DNA from: DASRDE01 sp035938175
Lineage (GTDB): Bacteria > Vulcanimicrobiota > Vulcanimicrobiia > Vulcanimicrobiales > Vulcanimicrobiaceae
Direction of reading: 5' to 3'
Length of the DNA: 64,000 nucleotides
Assembly: GCA_035938175.1 (NCBI GenBank)
Contig: DASZHD010000025.1
Coordinates: 1-64,000 of the forward strand
The first letter of the stretch is position 1; each line of letters opens with the position of its first letter. The translations under genes were made by a program, and so were the position numbers. Shown here piece after piece: positions 8,537-15,970 of the stretch. The notes beneath the pieces are model-generated. The model was not told the DNA's origin and did not search any database. It saw only the letters and a list, made by a program, of their open reading frames with translations.

Positions 8537-9345
8537 GTAAATCGCTGCTGGTGCGCGGCGACCGCAGTGCAGCCGGTGAGATCGTTACCGTTCGGCGCGG
8601 CTCGGCGGACTGGCGCTACGTCGACTTTCGCGTGATGCGTCTGCCGCGCGGGGGATTCGAAGCGGGCCGAAGCCGGGAAGACGAGCTCGTAATCGTTTCG
8701 ATCGAAGGCGCGATCGACGTACAAACGAGCGAGGGCGGATGGCCGGGCGTTGGCGGACGATCCTCGCCTTTCGACGGCCCGCCCGCCTGCGTTTACCTGC
8801 CCCCGGATTGCGATTATCGCGTCGAAGCAGTCACCGATTCCGAAGTTGCATTTTGCTCCGCGCCCGCGCGCGGCCGGCGTCTGCCGGCACGCCTTATTTC
8901 GATGCGCGAAACGGATGCGCGCGTTCGCGGCAGCGGGCAAGCAAAGCGCTGCGTGTACAACGTGCTCATGGAGCCGGACGAAGCGTCGACGTTATTCGTG
9001 ACCGAAGTGCTGACGCCGCCGGGAAATTGGTCCAGCTATCCTCCGCACAAGCACGACGTCGACGACCCGCCGAACGAATCGGCGCTCGAGGAGCTCTACT
9101 ATTACCGCGCTCTGCCCGCGTCGGGATTTGCGTTCCAGCGCGTGTATACGGTCGAGGGTGATATCGACGAAACGCTAACGGCGCACGACGGCGACGTCGT
9201 GCTCGTTCCGCGCGGATACCACGTGTGTGCCGCTGCCCCCGAGTACGCAATATACTACCTGAACGTCTTGGCCGGTCCGAAGCACGTGTATCACATGACG
9301 TTCGATCCGGCGCACGAATGGATCAAAAAGGATTGGGTGTGGTGA
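8533..9345 (+). CDS. iolB: 5-deoxy-glucuronate isomerase
   Basis: 270 residues, the same length as Bacillus IolB. The double-cupin fold is recognisable from SSYPPHKHD (metal-binding histidines), ALEELYYYR and VYTVEGDIDE, and from VLVPRGYHVCAAAP near the C-terminus. IolB converts 5-deoxy-glucuronate to 2-deoxy-5-keto-gluconate in inositol breakdown. It starts at a GTG overlapping the iolG stop by 4 nt and ends overlapping iolE by 4 nt, so it is part of the coupled operon. It is the gene that most firmly identifies the locus as inositol catabolism. Confidence 0.93.
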   Translation: MSKSLLVRGDRSAAGEIVTVRRGSADWRYVDFRVMRLPRGGFEAGRSREDELVIVSIEGAIDVQTSEGGWPGVGGRSSPFDGPPACVYLPPDCDYRVEAVTDSEVAFCSAPARGRRLPARLISMRETDARVRGSGQAKRCVYNVLMEPDEASTLFVTEVLTPPGNWSSYPPHKHDVDDPPNESALEELYYYRALPASGFAFQRVYTVEGDIDETLTAHDGDVVLVPRGYHVCAAAPEYAIYYLNVLAGPKHVYHMTFDPAHEWIKKDWVW

Positions 9346-10220
9346 ACGGCATCCGGGTCGGTACGGCATCCGTTAACTGGGGATTCGATCCGTTTTACGA
9401 TTGGGTCAGCACGCCGAGCTTCGGGCGCATGCTTGACGAGATGGCAGAGTGCGGGTATTACGGCACGGAAATCAGCTACAACTTTCCCGACGACCCCGAG
9501 ATTCTTCGATCCGAACTCGCTCGAAGAAATCTGGCACCGGCCGCGACGTTCCATGCCATCGACGTGCGCGACGCCGTAAACCACGAAGACGCGATTGCAA
9601 GCAGTATGCGCGTCGCGGACCGGCTTCAGGCGATCGGATCGGACGTGCTGATTCTTTCCGACAAGCCGAGTGCCGCGCGCATCGCGGTCGCGGGACGGGC
9701 GCGGAAAGACCACGCGCTCGACGAGCGCTCGTGGAAAGCGATGTGTACCGGACTCCAGCGAGTTGCACAACGGCTGCGAGCGCGCGGCATGCGCGCCGTT
9801 TTTCATCCGCACGTCGGAACGTACGTCGAAACGCGTGACGAGATCGATCGTTTGTGCGCCGGAACCGAGCCGGGTTTGCTGGGACTGTGTCCCGATACGG
9901 GTCACTTGGCTTACGCCGGCACTTCGCCTGAAGCACTCTTTTCGGACTACGCCGATCGGATCGAATACGTGCACCTCAAAGACGTCGACGAGCGAAAGCT
10001 CGCGCGCGTGCGCGCCGAAGGCATAAATTTCGTCGATGCCGTGCGCATGGGCATGTTCGTCGAATTAGGCACGGGAATGGTTTCGATCCCCAACATCGTT
10101 GGTGCGCTGAATGCGAGCAACTATTCGGGTTGGATTATCGTCGAGCAGGACGCTCCCGCGGATCCCCACGGATCGGCGGCTCGCAACCGCCGGTATCTTT
10201 TAGAGAACTTCGGTCTGTGA
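9342..10220 (+). CDS. iolE: 2-keto-myo-inositol dehydratase / TIM-barrel sugar isomerase
   Basis: 292 residues with the AP-endonuclease-2 TIM-barrel fold. NWGFDPFYDWV and the metal-site segments FHPHVGTYVE, CPDTGHLAYAG and EYVHLKDVD are as in IolE. IolE dehydrates 2-keto-myo-inositol to the cyclohexanedione used by IolD. The GTG at 9342 overlaps the iolB stop (GTGA) and its own stop overlaps the next GTG. A related inosose isomerase (IolH/IolI) is possible, but the NWG start and length fit IolE best. Confidence 0.88.
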   Translation: MNGIRVGTASVNWGFDPFYDWVSTPSFGRMLDEMAECGYYGTEISYNFPDDPEILRSELARRNLAPAATFHAIDVRDAVNHEDAIASSMRVADRLQAIGSDVLILSDKPSAARIAVAGRARKDHALDERSWKAMCTGLQRVAQRLRARGMRAVFHPHVGTYVETRDEIDRLCAGTEPGLLGLCPDTGHLAYAGTSPEALFSDYADRIEYVHLKDVDERKLARVRAEGINFVDAVRMGMFVELGTGMVSIPNIVGALNASNYSGWIIVEQDAPADPHGSAARNRRYLLENFGL

Positions 10221-11053
10221 CGGCGCAGTTGCTGAAGGGAGTTGCGCGCGAAATCCGGCGCCACACGCTGCGCGCGGTACACCACGCCGGAGCCGGACAT
10301 ATCGGCGGCGTTTTTTCCGCGGCGGAAATGCTCGCAACGCTGTATTTTCACGTGTTGCGGATCGATCCGCAGAATCCGGCTTGGCCGGATCGCGACCGGT
10401 TCATTCTCTCCAAAGGACACTGCGCAATCGGCCTGTACGCCGTACTCGCCCTGCGCGGGTACTTTCCGATCGAGGAACTGGAAACTTTCGACGCCATCGA
10501 CTCGCGTCTTCAAGGCCATCCGGACATGACAAAGCTTCCGGGCCTCGACATGTCGACGGGTTCGCTCGGGCAAGGTTTGTCACCCGGCATCGGCATGGCA
10601 CTGGCAGCGCGTATGACCGGCCGCGGCTTCCACACGTGGGTCATGATCGGCGACGGGGAGACGCAGGAGGGACAAATCTGGGAAGCGGCATTTTGCGCTG
10701 CGCGGTATTCACTGGACAATCTTACGGTGATCTTGGACTGGAACGGCTTGCAACAGTACGGTTGGGCCACGCCCGCAGGTTATGAGTCGAACGCGCGGCG
10801 CAATCCGGCGGACGGCGTGCAAGCCAAATGGTCCGCCTTCGGCTGGAACGTCCTTGAATGCGACGGACACGATCCGGCGGCGTTCGTCGACGCCTGTACG
10901 CGAGCTCGGGATGCAAGCGATAAACCAGCGATCATCATCGCCCATACGACTAAGGGCAAGGGTGTAAGTTTCATGGAGGGCGATTACACTTGGCATTCGC
11001 GTCCGCTCTCGGACGAGGTCGTGGCGCAGGCAATTTCCGAGCTCGCGCAATGA
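10217..11053 (+). CDS. Transketolase, N-terminal (ThDP-binding) subunit
   Basis: 278 residues matching the N-terminal half of transketolase: AGAGHIGG near residue 25, RFILSKGHCAIGLYAVLA, MSTGSLGQGLSPGIGMA and the ThDP motif GDGETQEGQIWEAA. Translation starts at a GTG overlapping the iolE stop. Together with the next gene it makes a complete split transketolase, an arrangement common in archaea and some bacteria. Transketolases move two-carbon units between sugar phosphates. Its place inside a polyol operon suggests it handles the pathway products or pentoses fed by the same transporter. Confidence 0.92.
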   Translation: MTAQLLKGVAREIRRHTLRAVHHAGAGHIGGVFSAAEMLATLYFHVLRIDPQNPAWPDRDRFILSKGHCAIGLYAVLALRGYFPIEELETFDAIDSRLQGHPDMTKLPGLDMSTGSLGQGLSPGIGMALAARMTGRGFHTWVMIGDGETQEGQIWEAAFCAARYSLDNLTVILDWNGLQQYGWATPAGYESNARRNPADGVQAKWSAFGWNVLECDGHDPAAFVDACTRARDASDKPAIIIAHTTKGKGVSFMEGDYTWHSRPLSDEVVAQAISELAQ

Positions 11054-11985
11054 CGGCGCTCGCTCAGCGCGACGTGTTCGGCGACACGCTCGTCGAACTT
11101 TGCAATGAAGATGCGCGCGTCGCCGTGCTGGACGGCGACCTCGCCAATTCTACGAAGTCCGATAAAGTGGCATTGGCGCGACCGGATCGGTTCTTCATGA
11201 TCGGCATCGCGGAACAAAATTTGATCGGCGTTGCAGCGGGTATGGCCGCCGCGGGTTTGATTCCGTGGGTAAGCTCTTTCGCGGCGTTCCTGGCGACACG
11301 CGATCTCGATCAAGTGCGCGTGGTGGTGGCGCAGCCGAGCCTGAATGTAAAGCTTGCCGCGCACTACAGCGGGATTCTTACCGGCTTCACCGGCAAGACG
11401 CATCAGGTGCCGAACGACATCGCCATCATGCGGTCGCTGCCGAATATGACGGTAATTGCGCCGTGCGACGGGGAGGAGGCGCGAATGGCGATACGCGCGG
11501 CGACCATACACGAAGGCCCCGTGTACATGCGGTTGACGCGCGACCCGATAGCAGGGGTGACTCGGGCCGGCAAGCCGTTCCGAATTGGAAAAGCGTCGAT
11601 GCTGCGGGTGGGAAAGGATGCGGGCATCGTTTCAACGGGCGGGCAGACAGTGCGCGCGCTGGAGGCGGCGCAGACGCTATCCGAGGCCGGAATCGACGTC
11701 GCCGTACTGCACGTGCCCACGATAAAGCCGATGGACGGAGACGCCGTGGTGGAATTCGCCGGTCGCGTTCCGCTTATCTTCACGTGCGAGGAGCATTCGA
11801 TCTACGGCGGTTTAGGCGGCGCAGTAGCGGAGCTTTTGGCGGAGATACGTCCGGCACGTGTCATCCGCTTAGGGTTGCGCGACGTTGACGGCGAAAGCGG
11901 ACCCAACGACGCGCTGCTCGAGAAGTACGGCCTTAGCGCGGGATGCGTGCATCACCGGATCCAAGAGACGCTCGCGAGCGCATGA
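11050..11985 (+). CDS. Transketolase, C-terminal subunit
   Basis: 311 residues carrying the pyrimidine-binding and C-terminal domains. The catalytic Glu lies in GIAEQNLIGVAAGMA, the PYR-domain segment is HSGILTGFTGKTHQ-like, and the C-terminal domain has FTCEEHSIYGGLGGAVAE. The ATG at 11050 overlaps the N-subunit stop by 4 nt, giving equal synthesis of the two subunits. A DXS-like or 1-deoxy activity is less likely because DXS is a single longer chain. Function is secure as a transketolase-type ThDP enzyme; the sugar substrates are not known. Confidence 0.91.
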   Translation: MTALAQRDVFGDTLVELCNEDARVAVLDGDLANSTKSDKVALARPDRFFMIGIAEQNLIGVAAGMAAAGLIPWVSSFAAFLATRDLDQVRVVVAQPSLNVKLAAHYSGILTGFTGKTHQVPNDIAIMRSLPNMTVIAPCDGEEARMAIRAATIHEGPVYMRLTRDPIAGVTRAGKPFRIGKASMLRVGKDAGIVSTGGQTVRALEAAQTLSEAGIDVAVLHVPTIKPMDGDAVVEFAGRVPLIFTCEEHSIYGGLGGAVAELLAEIRPARVIRLGLRDVDGESGPNDALLEKYGLSAGCVHHRIQETLASA

Positions 11986-13076
11986 GCGTTGCCGTAATTC
12001 CCGGTGACGGGATTGGGCCTGAGATCGTCGCGCAGGCGGCAAACGTCTTGCGCGCCGTTCGTCCCGACCTGACGTTGACGTTCGCTTTGGCCGGCGCAGC
12101 CGCGCTTCGGGCCGGTGAGGCTCCTCTTCCTCAGAGCACGCGCCGCGTGTGTGGTTCGAGCGATGCGATTCTTTTTGGCTCGGTGGGAGATCCGGAGTTC
12201 GATTCCGCGCCGTTTCCGCAGCGGCCCGAAGCCGCGCTTTTCTCGCTGCGCAGTGACTTTCGCCTTTTCGCAAATTTGCGTCCGGTTCGCGTCTACGACG
12301 GCCTGGAGCGGGCCTCGACTCTCCACGCGCATTTGATACGCGGATTGGACTTGATCTTGGTGCGCGAATTAACCGGCGGGATCTATTTCGGCAGACCCAA
12401 GGAACGCGCGGTGAATTCGGACGGCGTCGAATGTGCCGTAGACACGATGGTTTATTCCAAACCGGAGATCGAACGGATCGTGCACGTCGGATTCGAACTG
12501 GCCAGGAAGCGCCGCAAGCATTTGGTATCCGTCGACAAGCAAAACATTTTGGAAACCTCGCGCCTTTGGCGTGAGACCGTCAACGCGATGGCGGCATCGT
12601 ATCCCGACGTCGGGTTGGAGCATCTGCTCGTGGACAACGCGGCGATGCAGCTGGTTCGCCGCCCGGCAGACTTCGATGTGATCGTCACGGAGAACATGTT
12701 CGGCGACATCCTGTCCGACGAAGCGGCAATCCTTACGGGATCGATTGGGAACCTGCCCAGCGCCAGTCTCGCCGCGGGCAAACCCGGATGGACGTTCGGA
12801 ATGTACGAGCCGATCGGCGGAACCGCGCCGGATATCGCCGGAAGGGGAATAGCCAATCCGGTGGGCGCAATTCTCTCCGCCGCTCTGCTCCTGCGCTACA
12901 GTTTAAATGATGTGCAGTCGGCGCAGCGTGTCGAGGCCGCCGTCGCCGACGTATTTGCCGCCGGTTTGCACACGGCGGACTTAGCTGCAGCGGGCGGCTC
13001 GGTTGTTTCGACCGAGCAGTTCGGCGCTGCCGTTGTGGGGCGCTTAGACGGGAGGGGTCGGTCAGCACACGGCTAA
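11982..13076 (+). CDS. leuB: 3-isopropylmalate dehydrogenase
   Basis: 364 residues of the isocitrate/isopropylmalate dehydrogenase family. LeuB-specific segments are present: RELTGGIYFG, SVDKQNILETSRLWR, DNAAMQLVR, TENMFGDILSDEAA, EPIGGTAPDIAGRGIANP. IPGDGIGPE starts the fold. It oxidatively decarboxylates 3-isopropylmalate in leucine biosynthesis. The ATG overlaps the transketolase stop (ATGA), making it the last gene of the iol operon. leuC/leuD are not in the window. The odd placement raises the possibility that it acts on another beta-hydroxyacid such as tartrate or malate, but the GGIYFG loop argues for true LeuB. Confidence 0.85.
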   Translation: MSVAVIPGDGIGPEIVAQAANVLRAVRPDLTLTFALAGAAALRAGEAPLPQSTRRVCGSSDAILFGSVGDPEFDSAPFPQRPEAALFSLRSDFRLFANLRPVRVYDGLERASTLHAHLIRGLDLILVRELTGGIYFGRPKERAVNSDGVECAVDTMVYSKPEIERIVHVGFELARKRRKHLVSVDKQNILETSRLWRETVNAMAASYPDVGLEHLLVDNAAMQLVRRPADFDVIVTENMFGDILSDEAAILTGSIGNLPSASLAAGKPGWTFGMYEPIGGTAPDIAGRGIANPVGAILSAALLLRYSLNDVQSAQRVEAAVADVFAAGLHTADLAAAGGSVVSTEQFGAAVVGRLDGRGRSAHG

Positions 13077-13103
13077 CCCTCTCCAGCCCCTCGAACGCCA
13101 AAC

Positions 13104-13116
13104 GGAGGAACCCTCC
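13104..13116 (+). promoter_or_regulatory. Hairpin burying the ribosome-binding site of the phosphoesterase
   Basis: GGAGG (13104-13108), loop AAC, then CCTCC (13112-13116) directly before the ATG at 13117. The Shine-Dalgarno is perfectly complementary to the spacer, so it can be sequestered in a short stem. Seen directly; a regulatory effect is inferred. Confidence 0.5.
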
Positions 13117-14175
13117 ATGTTTCGGCATCAGATCGGCGTTGTCGCGTTCATTTTAACGGCATTTGCCGTTACCGGCTGCGGCGGTGAATCGAAAACGCCG
13201 CAGACCCCGCGCGGAGCGGCCGGGCAAAATTCGTTCTCTTCCAGCGCGCGGTTCGCCGCACCGTTCGGAACGATAGTTCCCGATCGCATCGCGATTATCG
13301 TCATGGAGAACCATAACTTCGACGAGATCGTCGGACGCACCGGCGCAAATGGATTGACCTTACTGGCGCCGTATCTCACGCAGCTCGCGCAAAACGACCG
13401 CCTCGCCACGCTGGCTTTCGGCGTTTCGCAGCCCAGCTTGCCGAACTACCTCTCGCTGTTGTCGGGCGATTCATTCGGCATTCACGATGACAATGCCAGC
13501 TGCTATGCCGTCCCCGCGATAACGCCGTGCGATTCGTTCGACAAATCGAACTTGGTCGACAGCCTGGAAGCGGCCGGAATCAGCTGGGCCGGCTACTTTC
13601 AGTCGATGCCGCATGCGGGCTTTATGGGAAACCGGTATCCGACGCGCGGTGACGGTCTCTACCGGCAAAAGCACAACCCGTTTCCGTACTTCAAGGACAT
13701 CGCTACCAATCCCAAGCGCGTTGCGAAGATGAAGACGTTCGTCCAGTTGTTCAACGACATCAACAACTTCTCGATGCCGCGCTTCTCCTTCATCGTGCCC
13801 GACGAGTGTCATGACATGCACGGCTCGGTGCCGTTTTGTCCCGCTCCCGGCTTGATACAAGCCGGGGACAGTGAGGTGCAGCAGCTCGTCCAAGCGATGC
13901 TTCAGTCTGGGTTCTTTACGCAGCGATCGCTGATCTTCATCACGTTCGACGAGGGAGACTTTTCGAACATGGGATGCTGCGATTCCCCGCCGCAGCTCGG
14001 CGGCGGCCACATCCCGATGATTATCGTCGCCGGCGTGCCGGGAGCGATCACGTCCGCGGTTCCGTACAATCAATATTCGATACTCTCGACGATCGAAACG
14101 CTGTGGAACCTGCCCAAACTGGGCTACACCTCCGATACGGCAAACGTCAAGCCGATGCTGGATTTAGTTCCCTAA
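13117..14175 (+). CDS. Secreted phosphoesterase-family lipoprotein
   Basis: 352 residues. A lipoprotein signal (hydrophobic stretch ending VTGCGG, Cys at about residue 21) is followed by the phosphoesterase family fold (phospholipase C / acid phosphatase AcpA type): RIAIIVMENHNFDEIVG, QPSLPNYLSLLSGDSFG, and ITFDEGD near the C-terminus, all metal/phosphate-site motifs. Six or so additional cysteines could form disulfides outside the cell. It probably removes phosphate from organic phosphates or phospholipids. Good GGAGGA site at 13104-13109. It stands alone after the inositol operon; inositol-phosphate hydrolysis is tempting but unsupported. Confidence 0.88.
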   Translation: MFRHQIGVVAFILTAFAVTGCGGESKTPQTPRGAAGQNSFSSSARFAAPFGTIVPDRIAIIVMENHNFDEIVGRTGANGLTLLAPYLTQLAQNDRLATLAFGVSQPSLPNYLSLLSGDSFGIHDDNASCYAVPAITPCDSFDKSNLVDSLEAAGISWAGYFQSMPHAGFMGNRYPTRGDGLYRQKHNPFPYFKDIATNPKRVAKMKTFVQLFNDINNFSMPRFSFIVPDECHDMHGSVPFCPAPGLIQAGDSEVQQLVQAMLQSGFFTQRSLIFITFDEGDFSNMGCCDSPPQLGGGHIPMIIVAGVPGAITSAVPYNQYSILSTIETLWNLPKLGYTSDTANVKPMLDLVP

Positions 14176-14235
14176 CGGAGCGGAGTTACGCGGACACCCA
14201 GGGCGAGTCTGGCGCGTTCGAGAACGGGCGGCTCC

Positions 14236-15366
14236 GTGAACGAGTTTGCCGAGCTGCTCGACGGCTACGATACATCCGCACTCACGCTGTGTTCCATCGG
14301 CAGCCATTCCGCGCTCGAAGTCGCGTACGGCGCCCGTTTGCACGGGTTGCGCAATCTCGTCGTCACCGCGCGCGGACGCGAAAAGACCTATACGCGTTAC
14401 TTCGCCTCGCAAACCGATCCGGTTCGCGGCTGCGTGGACGAGACGATCGAGCTGGATGCGTTCACGGACTTGCTGCGCGAGGACGTCCAACGCGAGATGC
14501 GCAAGCGCAACGTGATTTTTCTGGCGAACCGCTCGTTCGAAGTCTACCTTCATCAACGCTTCAGCTACGACGAAATCGAACGCGGCATGCTGGTCCCGAT
14601 GTTCGGGAACCGCCGCCTGCTGCGCGCCGAAGAACGCGACGAGGAGAATAATCAGTACGCGCTGCTAGCGCGTGCCGGCATCCGGCACCCGCGCCAGTTT
14701 CGTTCGCCCGACGAAATCGATCGTCTGGTGATGGTGAAGGCAGCGCACGCCAAAGTCAGCTTCGAACGCGCGTTTTTTCTCTGTTCGTCGCCGGCGGAGT
14801 ATCGCGCAATTTCCGCGCGCTTGATGCGCGAAGGCATGCTGTCGGCGGAAGGCTTGGCCGGCGCCGTCATCGAGGAATACGCGCTGGGTCCGTCGGTCAA
14901 CTTGAACTTCTTTTATTCGCCGGTTTTGGGAGAGCTCGAGTTATGCGGAACCGACACGCGGCGGCAAACCAATCTCGAGGGCTTTCGCAACGTACCGCCC
15001 GAAGCGTTCGAGGCGCTGCGAAACGTTCCGATGCGATTAGAGGAAGCCGGCCACATTGCCGCGACCCTCACCGAGTCGATGCTCGAAACGGCGTTCGACA
15101 TGGGGGAACGGTTCGTAAAGGTCGCGCGGGAAGCAAATCCGCCGGGGGTTATCGGGCCATTCGCATTACAGTGCATCATCGTCGCAGGGCCGCCAAAAGA
15201 ATTCGTGTGCTACGATGTTTCACTGCGCATTCCGGGTTCGCCGGGCACGCGCTTTACGCCGTATTCCGCGTACCGCTGGGGGCGCGACGTTTCGGTGGGC
15301 GAGCGTATTGCGATGGAAGTCGTGTTTGCGCGGGACGCCGCGCGGTTACCAGATGTTTTAACATAA
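14236..15366 (+). CDS. PurP-like ATP-grasp protein (archaeal FAICAR synthetase family)
   Basis: 376 residues that align by eye along their full length with archaeal PurP: GSHSALEVAYGARL (AICAR-binding region), the VPMFGNRRLLR signature at about residue 115, IEEYALGPSVNLNFFYSP and PPGVIGPFALQ. PurP makes FAICAR from AICAR, formate and ATP, replacing one half of PurH. Two active-site features differ from what I recall of archaeal PurP. The glycine-rich ATP loop after VK is replaced by AAHAKVSFERA, and the metal-binding FEMSAR segment reads YDVSLR. Neighbours guaA and purD fit purine synthesis. It could be a true ligase or a diverged paralogue. The start is a GTG without a clear ribosome site. 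Confidence 0.75.
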   Translation: MNEFAELLDGYDTSALTLCSIGSHSALEVAYGARLHGLRNLVVTARGREKTYTRYFASQTDPVRGCVDETIELDAFTDLLREDVQREMRKRNVIFLANRSFEVYLHQRFSYDEIERGMLVPMFGNRRLLRAEERDEENNQYALLARAGIRHPRQFRSPDEIDRLVMVKAAHAKVSFERAFFLCSSPAEYRAISARLMREGMLSAEGLAGAVIEEYALGPSVNLNFFYSPVLGELELCGTDTRRQTNLEGFRNVPPEAFEALRNVPMRLEEAGHIAATLTESMLETAFDMGERFVKVAREANPPGVIGPFALQCIIVAGPPKEFVCYDVSLRIPGSPGTRFTPYSAYRWGRDVSVGERIAMEVVFARDAARLPDVLT

Positions 15367-15385
15367 GCGCTTTCGGAGGAACGAC

Positions 15386-15910
15386 ATGACGGTCACATTC
15401 AAGGGTCAGCCGGTCACGCTCAAAGGACCGGAGTTACAGACAGGCGACTTGGCGCCTGATTTCACGTTAATCGCGACGGACTTGCAGCCGGTTACGCTGG
15501 ACACCATCACGCAGAACGGCACGCGCAACGCGCTGCTGATCGTGGTGCCCTCGCTGGATACCGGCGTGTGTTCGCTGGAATCGCAGAAGTTCAACACGCG
15601 CATCGGCGAACTGCCGGCCGACGTTGCGGCTTATGTCGTAAGCCGCGATCTGCCGTTTGCGCAGTCGCGCTGGTCAAAGGATCAGGGCGACGTCAAGCTC
15701 GTCCTACTCTCGGATTACCGCTTTCAGAATTTCGGACCGGGCTTCGGCGTGCTGATCGAGGAACTGGGGCTGCTGGCGCGCTCCGTGTTCATCGTCGGAA
15801 AAGACAAGACGATTCTCTACAAGCAAATCGTGCCCGAGGTCACGCAGGAGCCGGACTACGAGGACGTTATCGCGGCCGCGAGCCGAACGTCGTCCGCGGT
15901 GAACGCATAA
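15386..15910 (+). CDS. tpx: Thiol peroxidase Tpx, apparently lacking the resolving cysteine
   Basis: 174 residues of the atypical 2-Cys peroxiredoxin Tpx family. The peroxidatic Cys is C62 in PSLDTGVCSLESQKFN, and SRDLPFAQSRW and EVTQEPDYE are Tpx hallmarks. It reduces peroxides using thioredoxin. In E. coli Tpx the resolving Cys follows LPFAQSRF; here that position is Ser (S97), and C62 is the only cysteine in the protein, so it would have to work as a 1-Cys enzyme. Strong GGAGGAACGAC site upstream. It stands between the purP-like gene and guaA. Confidence 0.93.
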   Translation: MTVTFKGQPVTLKGPELQTGDLAPDFTLIATDLQPVTLDTITQNGTRNALLIVVPSLDTGVCSLESQKFNTRIGELPADVAAYVVSRDLPFAQSRWSKDQGDVKLVLLSDYRFQNFGPGFGVLIEELGLLARSVFIVGKDKTILYKQIVPEVTQEPDYEDVIAAASRTSSAVNA

Positions 15911-15970
15911 CGGATTAAGGCTTCAACAAAAAAGAACCGAGCGCCGGGCGGTCGAAAGTGACGACGGCAA

